Positions 25,537-34,194 of a DNA stretch of 44,255 nucleotides are shown here, piece after piece. A program made the position numbers and the translations under genes. Numbering within the stretch: position 1 is the stretch's first letter; the number at the start of each line of letters is the position of its first letter. The notes under the pieces are model-generated. The model made no database searches, was not told the origin of the DNA, and saw only the letters and a list, made by a program, of their open reading frames with translations. The stretch is taken from contig DYOS01000010.1 of assembly GCA_020720405.1 (NCBI GenBank), positions 1 through 44,255 on the forward strand, given 5' to 3'. Source of the DNA: Caldithrix sp. (GTDB lineage Bacteria > Calditrichota > Calditrichia > Calditrichales > Calditrichaceae).

Positions 25537-27738
25537 ATGCGTTTCAATATTTTCAAAACGGGACTGATCTGGCTGACCCTGACCATGATCAGTTTTGGAT
25601 TTGCCCAGGGCTTTAACACCACCATTTCAGGGACTGTTTCTCTGAACGGTGTGCCTTTGGCCAATCAAACCGTCATCTTAGGGTATGGCGATGAACCGGA
25701 ATTAATGGCTAAAGAGACTAATGCCAATGGTGATTTTTCTTTTAAAACCTTTAACATGACCGGTCTGTTCACCGTCAGTCTTTTCGATACATTTACCTTT
25801 CAGCCGGCCAGCACCAGGCAAGAAGTAAATGTTGAAACTGTAGGTCAGGATTACCGGGCTGATTTTGCTTTTACCGATAAAGACCTGCGTGTTCAGGATG
25901 TCGTCGTTTCAGCCGGTGTCAGCGCTGAGGATGGCAGTGATGTAAATGGCAAAATGGTTTATTTTCTGAAGATCGACAGCGATACAGATCTTTCAGATTT
26001 TACCCAGTATGAATATCATTTCACACCTCCCGGTATGCTTACACGCTGGGCTTCTTACAGCGCCGAAATCAATGAAGGTGCCTTTTCACTTGGTATGATG
26101 CTGGGGAAATATGTCATGTATATCCCGGCCGGTGAAACCACACTGTCTTATTGGTCGGCCATTGAAGTCAGCGCCAGCTCAGAACTGGAAGATGTGTTGC
26201 TCAGAGAGAAGAAGACCGTTTCAGGAACCGTTTTTAATGCCGACAAATATGAATATATCACTGTGTTTGCCCATAATCTTAATGCTACACGTCCGGCCAT
26301 GGCCACAGTAAATCCGGCCGACGGCAGTTATGCTATGGATGTTGCCCCGGGCGAATATATTTTCCGGGTCACAGCCTATTTTGGCAATCACATGTATATG
26401 GCCTTCTATGATGGTAAAGCGACCGCTAAAGAAGCAGATGTGAAAACTGTTGAATCCGATATGCCGGGCATCGATTTTGTTCTGCCGGATACAACCCTGT
26501 ACAGTTTTCAGATCAGCGGTAACGTTTCCAGCAAAACCGGGAACGGCATCGAGGGTGCCAACCTGCATTTCGCCAGCATGACAAAATTTATGGGTGCAAC
26601 CATGCCGATGGGCGCTACAACTGACGCCGAAGGTGCCTACTCCGTTACCGGAGAAACTCTTCTTCAACTGGATTCTCTATACGGATTTGTCTCAGCCGAT
26701 GGTTTCTTTGCCCAGTTCTATGACGGCAAAGCACTGCCAACCGAAGCCGATCCGATTTATGTCGGTGGAAAATATCCGGAAGTTACAGTAAACTTTGTAT
26801 TGGATTCCATAGATCTCAGCGTCGGTTATGGTATTTCCGGCTATGTTTCCGATGAACTCGGCAACCCGGTTATGCAGGGACAGGTTCAGGCCTATTCAGC
26901 TAATGTTCCATCCGGTGTTGTCGCTGCCCTGATTGACACTACTGGTTTCTATTCTTTCGATGGTATTTTCCCCAGCGGCGCAGTAGTTTATCTGCAGGCC
27001 TGGGGCGGCTTCGGTACCTTACCACAGATCTACGATGGTGCTGAAACCTGGCAGGATGCGACACCGGTGGTTATTGGTGATGCCAATGTTGAGAATATCA
27101 ACTTTACTCTGCAGCTCACTGCTCCGGCCCGTTACCTGCTGGCTGAAATTACCGGAAGCATTCATACATCTAATGGGAATAAGACTTCCAAGACCTGGTC
27201 TGAAGAATCTGCCGGTTTTGACGGCGCTACCGTGCTGGTTAAAAAATCCGGTTCAACCCAGGGCTGGAGTGACGCTCAACCGGTATCGGCCGATGGTTCT
27301 TTCAGCGTTTCGGTTGAAGCTGACGGAGAATATGACCTGATGGTAACCGCCAAAGACTATGACAATACCTATGTCAGTGAAGTTACCGTAGAAAATCAGG
27401 AAGCCTCAGTCAACATCGGTCTGGAGGCAACAGCTATCGATCCACGCGACCGGGTTGTTATCAGCAACCTGCTCCATGATGCATATCCAAACCCCTTCAA
27501 TCCAACTACGACGATCCGGGTTGAGATGGTCACCTCTGAACTTGCTTCGCTTGAGGTTTACAACGTTCTGGGACAGAGAGTCAATACGCTTTTCAACGGA
27601 ATGATGAAAACCGGTCTGAATACCTTTACCTGGAATGGAACAGACAATCATGGTAATAACGTGGCTTCCGGACTGTACTTCTACCAGTTAAAATATGGTC
27701 AGCAGGTACAAACCAAGGCAGTCATGTTTATTAAATAA
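25537..27738 (+). CDS. Modular T9SS-secreted protein with repeated beta domains
   Basis: A 733-residue protein with a strong AGGAGG start signal and a signal peptide ending near GFAQGF (about residue 25). It is built of carboxypeptidase-regulatory-like beta domains (e.g. TISGTVSLNGVPLANQTV, QISGNVSSKTGNGIEGANL, GISGYVSDELGNPVMQGQV). Three modules end in related sequences FYDGKATAKEADV, FYDGKALPTEADP and IYDGAETWQDATP, with the Tyr at residues 291, 395 and 499: an exact 104-residue period. The C-terminus is a textbook T9SS type A domain (DAYPNPFNPTTTIR, VYNVLGQRVNTL, VASGLYFYQLKYG, KAVMFIK). It is probably a surface structural or adhesive protein, perhaps produced under sigma54 control; it ends at a strong terminator. 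Confidence 0.85.
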   Translation: MRFNIFKTGLIWLTLTMISFGFAQGFNTTISGTVSLNGVPLANQTVILGYGDEPELMAKETNANGDFSFKTFNMTGLFTVSLFDTFTFQPASTRQEVNVETVGQDYRADFAFTDKDLRVQDVVVSAGVSAEDGSDVNGKMVYFLKIDSDTDLSDFTQYEYHFTPPGMLTRWASYSAEINEGAFSLGMMLGKYVMYIPAGETTLSYWSAIEVSASSELEDVLLREKKTVSGTVFNADKYEYITVFAHNLNATRPAMATVNPADGSYAMDVAPGEYIFRVTAYFGNHMYMAFYDGKATAKEADVKTVESDMPGIDFVLPDTTLYSFQISGNVSSKTGNGIEGANLHFASMTKFMGATMPMGATTDAEGAYSVTGETLLQLDSLYGFVSADGFFAQFYDGKALPTEADPIYVGGKYPEVTVNFVLDSIDLSVGYGISGYVSDELGNPVMQGQVQAYSANVPSGVVAALIDTTGFYSFDGIFPSGAVVYLQAWGGFGTLPQIYDGAETWQDATPVVIGDANVENINFTLQLTAPARYLLAEITGSIHTSNGNKTSKTWSEESAGFDGATVLVKKSGSTQGWSDAQPVSADGSFSVSVEADGEYDLMVTAKDYDNTYVSEVTVENQEASVNIGLEATAIDPRDRVVISNLLHDAYPNPFNPTTTIRVEMVTSELASLEVYNVLGQRVNTLFNGMMKTGLNTFTWNGTDNHGNNVASGLYFYQLKYGQQVQTKAVMFIK

Positions 27739-27754
27739 ATCCCCTGGTCATGCC

Positions 27755-27792
27755 AAAAAAAACCCGGTCAGTTCTTACTGCCGGGTTTTTTT
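27755..27792. terminator. Bidirectional intrinsic terminator between convergent genes
   Basis: AAAAAAACCCGG plus CAG pairs with CTG plus CCGGGTTTTTTT around a TTCTTA loop, with one bulged T. A-tract and T-tract on the two sides let it work in both directions, ending the T9SS gene on the plus strand and the menaquinone operon on the minus strand. Confidence 0.88.
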
Positions 27793-27812
27793 ATTTATTG
27801 GATTCATCACGA

Positions 27813-28862
27813 CTAATCATACCTGCCAAGAAAAGAAATATCCGCTTCAAGGCTGATTCCGGTTTGTGAGCGGGCTGCAGCATTTACTTTTTGAAAAAGA
27901 TTATAAACATCCCGGGCAGTAGCATGCCCAGTATTTTCAATAAATGCGGCATGATCTTCCGATATTTTCGCCCCGCCAATAACTGCACCCCGTAAGCCAA
28001 GAATCCGGTCAATCAGATAGCCAACTGATCCTGTTGGAAGATTTAAACGCAGACGCTGCTCTTCGGTTAGATTGCGGAAAGCAACCCCGGCCGAACGCTG
28101 GGGTTGAAGAGATTTCAAAGTGAAATTATGTTCGGCAATCTGTCGGGCATGGGTCACATCTCCTTTTTTCAGCAATAGATCAACCCATAGAACAACCGCT
28201 TTTTTATCACGCAGGATTGAGTAATTTTCCCGGAACTGGAAATACTCAGAACTCACGGTAAATGCCGACTTTTCATCGATCAGTCGAGCCAGGCGGACCA
28301 CGGCTCCGAAGGACTTCCGGCCATGATCCATATTCGTGTAAACCGCTCCGCCCACCGTAGCCGGAATTCCGGCAAACCATTCCAACCCATAAATTCCCTG
28401 CTCGAACAAGCGGTTAATCAAACTCTCCAGCCTGGTGCCGGAATCAACCCGGACCACAATTTTTTCAGCGCCATCGCTCTTCTTCTCTGATAATTCGCGA
28501 AGTTGCAGGGTCACATTGGAATACTGGCTGATGGTGATCCCGGGCAGGGCATTCGCTTCAGCTTTGGTTAGAATTTTATAATTCTCGCTTTGGTTGATGA
28601 TAACCAGTTCATCAAGACCCTCATCGGAAATAATAACATTACTGCCATGCCCGAAGACCCGGAATGGTATTTTATGCACATTCACAAAGGCAATAACCTG
28701 CTCGAGCGCGGCAGCATTTTTGGTTTGGACAAGAAGGCGGGCCGGGCCTCCAATGCCAATAGTTGTAAACTGATGAAGCGGACAATTCTGTAAAAGAGAC
28801 AGATTCAGTGCCGACATGTGGTGCTCAATAAGACCCACCACCTGTTGATTAAAAATGGTCAA
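27813..28862 (-). CDS. murB: MurB-like FAD-dependent UDP-N-acetylenolpyruvoylglucosamine reductase homologue
   Basis: A 349-residue protein starting at a TTG with AGGAG seven bases before it. The FAD-binding half shows FTTIGIGGPA (32-41) and GHGSNVIISDEGLDELVI (71-88), then GIPATVGGAVYTN (165-177). The C-terminal substrate domain shows FQFRENYS, SAGVAFRNL (257-265) and GYLIDRILGLRG...GGAKISEDHAAFIEN. In characterised MurB the third motif is AGSxFKNP, whose Ser donates the proton to the enolpyruvyl group; here it is Val260 (codon GTT). An insertion around 103-135 makes it longer than usual. It ends the menaquinone operon, 35 bp after ubiE. It may be MurB with altered chemistry or a paralogue with another role; the family is sure, the function is not. 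Confidence 0.8.
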   Translation of the reverse strand: MTIFNQQVVGLIEHHMSALNLSLLQNCPLHQFTTIGIGGPARLLVQTKNAAALEQVIAFVNVHKIPFRVFGHGSNVIISDEGLDELVIINQSENYKILTKAEANALPGITISQYSNVTLQLRELSEKKSDGAEKIVVRVDSGTRLESLINRLFEQGIYGLEWFAGIPATVGGAVYTNMDHGRKSFGAVVRLARLIDEKSAFTVSSEYFQFRENYSILRDKKAVVLWVDLLLKKGDVTHARQIAEHNFTLKSLQPQRSAGVAFRNLTEEQRLRLNLPTGSVGYLIDRILGLRGAVIGGAKISEDHAAFIENTGHATARDVYNLFQKVNAAARSQTGISLEADISFLGRYD

Positions 28863-28897
28863 TGTAACTCTCCTGACAGGAACCGGAACTTATCGGA

Positions 28898-29617
28898 TCA
28901 GGCTTTGCGTCCATAATAAATAACGGCTATTCCATTGAATAACCGGGTGGCGGTTACCGAAACAAAACCACTGGACTGCATCAGGTCAACAAAGCTCCCC
29001 ACGGATGGAAAATCGTTGACCGATGCCGGCAAATACGTATAAGCTTCAGGATCCCTGCTGATAATTCTGCCGACCAGCGGAAGAATTTGATTAAAATAGA
29101 ACCCGTACATATTGCGGATCAGACGATTTGAAGGCAGGGAAAATTCGAGGATAACAATTTCCCCTTGCCGGCACAGAACCCGGGCCATCTCCGCTATGGC
29201 CTGCGGAATATTGCCCATATTGCGGATACCAAAGGCAATTCCGGCTGCATCGAATACCCCGTCTCTGAATGGCAATTGTTCGCCATCGCCATTCAAAAAT
29301 GAAAATTTTATATTTTCATTATCAATTTTATGTTTCCCGATCTGCAGCATTTGCCCGGCGATGTCAACCCCGGTTACCCGGCACTGAAAACGCCGGTTTA
29401 TCTCAAAGCCAAGATCACCAGTACCGCAGGCCAGGTCAAGCACATGGCTGGCGGGAGTTAAATTTAATTTAGCAACGGCCTTTTTCCGCCACCAGATATC
29501 CGTTCCGGCGCTGAGCAGGTGATTCAGAAAATCATAGCGGTGGGCAATACTGTTGAACATGCGCGAGACATATTTTTTCCGTTCCGGCCCATGTTTCAAT
29601 TCGAAAAAATTATTCAA
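28898..29617 (-). CDS. ubiE: Demethylmenaquinone methyltransferase (UbiE/MenG)
   Basis: About 239 residues, SAM-dependent, for the last C-methylation of menaquinone. I chose a TTG at 29617 because GGAGAG lies six bases before it and the start then overlaps the ubiX stop (TTGAATAA); a longer frame to 29665 runs inside ubiX. Visible motifs are MFNSIAHRYDFLNHLLSAG (20-38), the SAM loop LDLACGTGDLG (60-70) and the class signature GIRNMGNIPQAIAEMARVL. This enzyme closes the biosynthetic order of the operon. Confidence 0.92.
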   Translation of the reverse strand: MNNFFELKHGPERKKYVSRMFNSIAHRYDFLNHLLSAGTDIWWRKKAVAKLNLTPASHVLDLACGTGDLGFEINRRFQCRVTGVDIAGQMLQIGKHKIDNENIKFSFLNGDGEQLPFRDGVFDAAGIAFGIRNMGNIPQAIAEMARVLCRQGEIVILEFSLPSNRLIRNMYGFYFNQILPLVGRIISRDPEAYTYLPASVNDFPSVGSFVDLMQSSGFVSVTATRLFNGIAVIYYGRKA

Positions 29618-30227
29618 GACGCTCTCTCCAGCCGGGGTAAAGGGATTGCGGTATGTGCAGTACATTTAAAATACGGGCCGCAATAAAATCGGCCAGGTCT
29701 TCAATGGTCTCCGGTTTATGATAAAATCCCGGACTGGCTGGTAAAATAATTCCGCCGGCCTGATCTATGCTTAGCATATTTTTCAGATGAATCTGGTTCA
29801 AAGGTGTTTCACGGACGACCAATACCAGGGGCCGTTTTTCCTTGAGGCTGACATCGGCTGCCCGTCCGATCAGGGTATCGGCGTAGCCGCCGGCCACACC
29901 GGCTAAGGTTTTGACCGAACAGGGAATGATAACCATGCCCTGTACTTTGAATGATCCACTGGCTACCGGTGCATAATGGTTTCCGGCCTCGTGCCGAATA
30001 AATGTGGCCAGTTGCCTGTTCTGTCCGTATTTTTTCTCTATAAAAGTTCTGAAATCTTCCTGATGCACCTGCCAGCCGTTTTCCGTTGCCATAACCTGCT
30101 GTCCGGTTTCCGAAAAAATCAGATGCACCTCATAATCAACCGGAACAGCCATCAGGAACCGTTCGGTATAAATCATTCCGCTGGCCCCGCTGATCCCGAC
30201 CACAAGACGTTTGGGTATGCTGGTCAT
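29610..30227 (-). CDS. ubiX: Flavin prenyltransferase UbiX
   Basis: A 205-residue enzyme that makes prenylated FMN, the cofactor of UbiD-type decarboxylases. Motifs are VVGISGASGMIY (9-20), PCSVKTLAGVAGGYADTLIGRAADV (about 103-127) and the RPLVLVVRETPLNQIHLKNM segment. In futalosine organisms a UbiD-like decarboxylase (MqnL) acts on the prenylated naphthoate after MqnP; the UbiX here would supply its cofactor, though no ubiD homologue is in the window. It overlaps mqnP by 4 bp. Confidence 0.95.
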   Translation of the reverse strand: MTSIPKRLVVGISGASGMIYTERFLMAVPVDYEVHLIFSETGQQVMATENGWQVHQEDFRTFIEKKYGQNRQLATFIRHEAGNHYAPVASGSFKVQGMVIIPCSVKTLAGVAGGYADTLIGRAADVSLKEKRPLVLVVRETPLNQIHLKNMLSIDQAGGIILPASPGFYHKPETIEDLADFIAARILNVLHIPQSLYPGWRERLE

Positions 30228-31096
30228 GCCAGAACTACATCACCGAGCACCGAAGCAAAAAAAACGATACTGATGATACCATTCATATTGAAAAAAGCCA
30301 TATCCAGTTTTTCCAGATTTTCAGGATGGACAAGCGAATGCTCATAGCTTAACAGGCCGGCGATAAGAACCAGACCCAGCGCATAAATCAATCGCAGGTC
30401 ACCGATCCAGGCCAGGTAACCCATCAGCAAAAAGGCTGCAAAATGGCTGAGCCGGGCTACATTCAGAGCCTTGCGCAATCCAAGACGCAGGGGAATGGAA
30501 TGGAGTTTTTTGCGGGCATCGAAATCAAAATCCTGGCAGGCGTAGATAATATCAAAACCAGCCACCCAGAATACCACGGCCAGACTTAGTATAACCGGCA
30601 GCCAGGCAAAATATCCGGTGATGGCCAGCCAGGCACCAAGCGGCGAAAGACCGAGGGCAATCCCCAACACATAATGGGAAAGACTGGTGAAACGCTTGGT
30701 ATAGGAGTACAAAAGGACAATAAACAGGGCCAGCGGCGACAGGAAAAAACAGAGCAGGTTGAGCTGAAAAGAAGCAAAACTAAAAAGTATGGAAAAAAAG
30801 ATGATAAAAATGATACTTTCCTCTTTTGAGATTCGTCCGCTGGGTAAATGACGCATATTAGTCCGGGGATTCTCGCCATCCAGCCGGCGGTCAACCAACC
30901 GGTTAAAGCCCATGGCCGCACTACGGGCGGCAACCATGGCCAAAATAATCCAGAAGACCTGGCCGGCACTGATTTTCACCTCACGGGCCGCCAGGGTTGC
31001 CCCGGCCAGGGCAAAAGGCATGGCAAAAATGGTATGGGAAAATTTGATCATGTGGCCAAATTCAAGAATTCTACCGAAAAATCTTTTTAGATACAT
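30224..31096 (-). CDS. mqnP: UbiA-family prenyltransferase, menaquinone type (MqnP)
   Basis: A 290-residue membrane enzyme with about eight to nine helices. Both Asp-rich motifs that hold the Mg-pyrophosphate are visible: GFNRLVDRRLDGENPRT (about 63-79) and ACQDFDFDARKKLHSIP. The second motif with QD...HSIP is characteristic of the MqnP branch, which prenylates 1,4-dihydroxy-6-naphthoate, and its position between mqnX and ubiX supports this over ubiquinone or haem O relatives. It overlaps mqnX by 10 bp. Confidence 0.88.
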   Translation of the reverse strand: MYLKRFFGRILEFGHMIKFSHTIFAMPFALAGATLAAREVKISAGQVFWIILAMVAARSAAMGFNRLVDRRLDGENPRTNMRHLPSGRISKEESIIFIIFFSILFSFASFQLNLLCFFLSPLALFIVLLYSYTKRFTSLSHYVLGIALGLSPLGAWLAITGYFAWLPVILSLAVVFWVAGFDIIYACQDFDFDARKKLHSIPLRLGLRKALNVARLSHFAAFLLMGYLAWIGDLRLIYALGLVLIAGLLSYEHSLVHPENLEKLDMAFFNMNGIISIVFFASVLGDVVLA

Positions 31097-32271
31097 TCTA
31101 ATTTACTCCAGTTCCGGGCAACCACTTCCGCACAGGGATCATCACCCGGTTTATAGTCAAAAGAAAATAGATTCAACCGGGCCAGCTTCCCCGGCTCAAT
31201 GGTACCATAATCAGCGCACCGGCCCAATGCTTTTGCCCCATTGATGGTGGCCATTTCGATTATTTTGTCCGCCGCCAGTTCAGGAAAAAGCTGCCCTAAA
31301 AGATTGATTTCTCTGTTCATATCAAGGTCTTCATTGCTGGCCATGCTATCGGTGCCAATAATCAAATTTACATCTTTGTTCAAATACTTTTCAACAGGCG
31401 GCAGACCGACATTCAGAGTCAGGTTACTGCCGGGACAGAGGCAAATACTAACCGTGCGGTGATGGCCCAGAATTTCAAGATCAGCCGGGGTAACCTGCAC
31501 CCCATGTACAAGTATCACCGGATCATCGAAAAGTCCAAGTTCAGCGGCATAGCCGGCCAGCGAATTTTTAATTCCGGTAAAATGGGGATTCATCCGGCCA
31601 ATCCGGTTCAGAAAATCGCGGAACGGACCGCTGGCTGTAAGCAGAAACTCAGCTTCTTCCGGACTTTCAGCAAAATGCAGGGTGATCCGATGCTCGCTGT
31701 TCCGGATTTTACGCAGCAGTTCTGCTGAAACCGAATGCAGGGCATGAGGCGTCAGGTGCAGGTCGTGACGGTCTTTCAGGCGCTGCGCCTGCTCAAAAAC
31801 AAAGCCAGCCTGGTTGGGTAAAAAATTGATTAATTCATAATAAACAATCCGCTCCAGTCCGGTTGGCATCAGCAAATCAGTCAGCGGCAGATTGCTGATG
31901 TCAGCCAGCAGTGCCGTTCCGCTGTTGCGGCAGGCCCGCGCACTCCGTTCCGCAGCAGATCCGATTTGTTCAATTGGCAAGGACTGGCGCAGCGCAGTCA
32001 CCTCGCTGATCCACCCGGTATATTTTCCGGCTGCAGCAAAAGTTTGAGGTACAGCACTTAGTTCCAGGTGGGTATGGGCATTAACCCAGGCTGGCAGAAG
32101 TATGCTGTTCTGAACATAATGAACTTCTGAAGCAGGATAGCGGGTCAGTTCTGAAACAGGGATTAAGCCGGCAATGCGGTCCGATTCAACCAGCACGGCA
32201 TAATCTTTTAGTGGCGGACTGCTGACAGGCAGCACCCAATCGGCTCTGATAATCCGGCGTTTTATACTCAT
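31087..32271 (-). CDS. mqnX: Aminofutalosine deaminase family amidohydrolase (MqnX)
   Basis: A 394-residue metal-dependent hydrolase of the amidohydrolase superfamily. Metal and active-site motifs are NAHTHLELS (about 63-71), ITLHFAESPEEAEF, VILVHGVQV and IIGTDSMASNEDLDM. In the aminofutalosine route MqnX deaminates aminofutalosine to futalosine before MqnB removes the base. No mqnB is present in the window. Its place between mqnC and mqnP makes this role much more likely than a generic deaminase. It shares one base with the mqnC stop. Confidence 0.86.
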   Translation of the reverse strand: MSIKRRIIRADWVLPVSSPPLKDYAVLVESDRIAGLIPVSELTRYPASEVHYVQNSILLPAWVNAHTHLELSAVPQTFAAAGKYTGWISEVTALRQSLPIEQIGSAAERSARACRNSGTALLADISNLPLTDLLMPTGLERIVYYELINFLPNQAGFVFEQAQRLKDRHDLHLTPHALHSVSAELLRKIRNSEHRITLHFAESPEEAEFLLTASGPFRDFLNRIGRMNPHFTGIKNSLAGYAAELGLFDDPVILVHGVQVTPADLEILGHHRTVSICLCPGSNLTLNVGLPPVEKYLNKDVNLIIGTDSMASNEDLDMNREINLLGQLFPELAADKIIEMATINGAKALGRCADYGTIEPGKLARLNLFSFDYKPGDDPCAEVVARNWSKLECI

Positions 32272-33338
32272 TAATTCAGCAGATTGTATTCCATATCCCG
32301 TTGATGCGGTTCGTAACCGGCATCGGAAATCAGTCTTCGGATCTGTTCCAGAGAGAGACGGAAATTCGCACCGGCGGCGGAAACTACGTTTTCTTCGATC
32401 ATCAGACTGCCAAAATCATTGCCGCCAAATTCCAGGGCAACCTGGGCAATTTTATCGCCCATCGTGACCCAGCTAACCTGGAGATTGGGCACATTATCGA
32501 GCATCAGCCGGGAAATCGCCAGGGTGCGCAAATAATCATGGGCGCTGGTTTTTTCCCCGCCCAACTCAGTATTTTCAGGCTGGTATGTCCAGGGAATAAA
32601 GGCGGTAAACCCGCCGGTCTGATCCTGCAGTTGGCGAAGACGCAAAAAATGTTCAATCCGCTCGGACAGGGTTTCGACATGACCAAACATCATAGTTGCC
32701 GTGGTTTTCAGACCCATGCGGTGAGCGGTTGCCATTACCTCCAGCCAGTCATCGGTGCGGGTTTTGTTGGCATTAAGTACCTTCCGCACCCGGTCAACCA
32801 AAATTTCTGCACCGCCTCCGGGGATCGAAGCCAAACCGGCTTCGTGCATCCGGCGGATGGTTTCTTCCAGAGTCAGTTTGGAAATTTTGGCCACATAAGC
32901 AATCTCAGACGGGGATAAAGAATGAATCCGGATACCCGGGAAATTGCTGCGGATAAAATTAAATAATTCCTCATAGTAATCAATTTTCAATGCCGGATTC
33001 AAACCACCCTGCATTAAAACCTGCGTCCCGCCCAGGGCGATGGTTTCTTCAATTTTGCTGGCAATTTCGTCATTATTCAGCACATAGGCCTTTTCCCCGC
33101 CGACCTTCTCATAAAATGCGCAGAAATTGCAGCTGGCCACACAGACATTGGTATAGTTGATATTGCGGTCGATAATGTAAGTCACTTTCCGTTGCGGATG
33201 TTTCCGCCGGCGGACATGATTGGCCATCATACCCAGCCAGAGCAGATCGGCCTGTTCAAAAAGATAAAGCCCTTCCTGGCCGGAAAGCCGTTCTTCATTT
33301 AAAATTTTTTGCTCTATGGAACCGAGATTAATATTCAT
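32271..33338 (-). CDS. mqnC: Cyclic dehypoxanthinyl futalosine synthase (MqnC), radical SAM
   Basis: A 355-residue radical SAM enzyme. The cluster motif CVASCNFCAF (CxxxCxxC) follows the family lead-in YIIDRNINYTNV (about 54-65). LMQGGLNPALKIDYYEEL and IHSLSPSEIAYVAK distinguish MqnC from its relative MqnE. SIPGGGAEIL and a TATMMFGHVET segment complete the core. It converts dehypoxanthine futalosine to its cyclic form. It overlaps the end of mqnA by 11 bp. Confidence 0.95.
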   Translation of the reverse strand: MNINLGSIEQKILNEERLSGQEGLYLFEQADLLWLGMMANHVRRRKHPQRKVTYIIDRNINYTNVCVASCNFCAFYEKVGGEKAYVLNNDEIASKIEETIALGGTQVLMQGGLNPALKIDYYEELFNFIRSNFPGIRIHSLSPSEIAYVAKISKLTLEETIRRMHEAGLASIPGGGAEILVDRVRKVLNANKTRTDDWLEVMATAHRMGLKTTATMMFGHVETLSERIEHFLRLRQLQDQTGGFTAFIPWTYQPENTELGGEKTSAHDYLRTLAISRLMLDNVPNLQVSWVTMGDKIAQVALEFGGNDFGSLMIEENVVSAAGANFRLSLEQIRRLISDAGYEPHQRDMEYNLLN

Positions 33339-34194
33339 AAAAAGACAACTCCGGTATATGCCCGATCAATCCGTGGAAAAAGGCATAGTTGTAAAATTCC
33401 AGCAAACCGTTTTGCTCATTCCCGCCAAAGCTATAACAAATATGCTGGTCGAGATAATTATAATACAGCTCCCAGCCGTGGGGCTGATTCCGGGCGAACT
33501 CCCGGGCAATTTCCGGTAAGTGCTTTTTGCCCAACTGATATGATCCGAGAATGGCCAGCACATCCGGCGGAGTCAGGCTGTATTCATGGCCGGCCCAAAA
33601 GGCATAGACAAAGGGCAATCCGGTCATATCGTGCCACTCTTCCCCGAGATCGATATAGTTTTTGTGGTTGACCTGGTAATTCAGCGCCTTGTCTCCGATA
33701 ATCAAAGCCGCATCAGCTTGTTCCAGCATCAGATCGAGGTCGGGACTCATTTCTATAAAATCCGGGGAAAGCTGGTATTTTTCGCGGAGCAGAATCTTTA
33801 ACAGGGCAACCGAGGTGCGCGAACTGGTATCCAGGGCAATTTTTTTCAGCTTGTGCAGACCACTTTTAAAAAACAGGTTGACACTGGTAACCGTTGAGCG
33901 GGAAGCAATGCACAGGTCGGGTACAATTTTCCAGTTGCCACGTCCTTTAACAAATTCGATGGAGGGAATGATGCCCAGTTCAACTTCGCCATCGGTTAAG
34001 CGCCGGGCGCAAACCGCTGGCACATCCCGACGCATTTCGAATCGGTGTTTTATCAAATCCCGCTCCAGACCATAAATCAGGGGCTTCGTGTTCAGGTAAC
34101 TAACCAGGCTGACCGGCAGGCGTTCGATGCTCTCCTGTTTGCGGGCAAAAGAGGCCGGACTAAGCAGACCGGCTGAGGTGAAATCTAAATCCAT
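33328..34194 (-). CDS. mqnA: Chorismate dehydratase (MqnA)
   Basis: A 288-residue periplasmic-binding-fold enzyme for the first committed step of the futalosine route, dehydration of chorismate to 3-enolpyruvylbenzoate. Family landmarks are VSLVSYLNTKPLIYGL (about 28-43), LTDGEVELGIIPSIEF, IALDTSSRTSVALLKIL and ADAALIIGDKAL. The SYLNTKPL start distinguishes MqnA from its homologue MqnD. About 27 residues precede the usual start, so the true start may be internal, but the ATG at 34194 overlaps the mqnE stop (ATGA), which supports it. Confidence 0.93.
   Translation of the reverse strand: MDLDFTSAGLLSPASFARKQESIERLPVSLVSYLNTKPLIYGLERDLIKHRFEMRRDVPAVCARRLTDGEVELGIIPSIEFVKGRGNWKIVPDLCIASRSTVTSVNLFFKSGLHKLKKIALDTSSRTSVALLKILLREKYQLSPDFIEMSPDLDLMLEQADAALIIGDKALNYQVNHKNYIDLGEEWHDMTGLPFVYAFWAGHEYSLTPPDVLAILGSYQLGKKHLPEIAREFARNQPHGWELYYNYLDQHICYSFGGNEQNGLLEFYNYAFFHGLIGHIPELSFYEY

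Noticed and set aside
32301-32918. 205-codon plus-strand frame opposite mqnC
   Set aside because: It overlaps the conserved core of a radical SAM enzyme and shows no features of its own.
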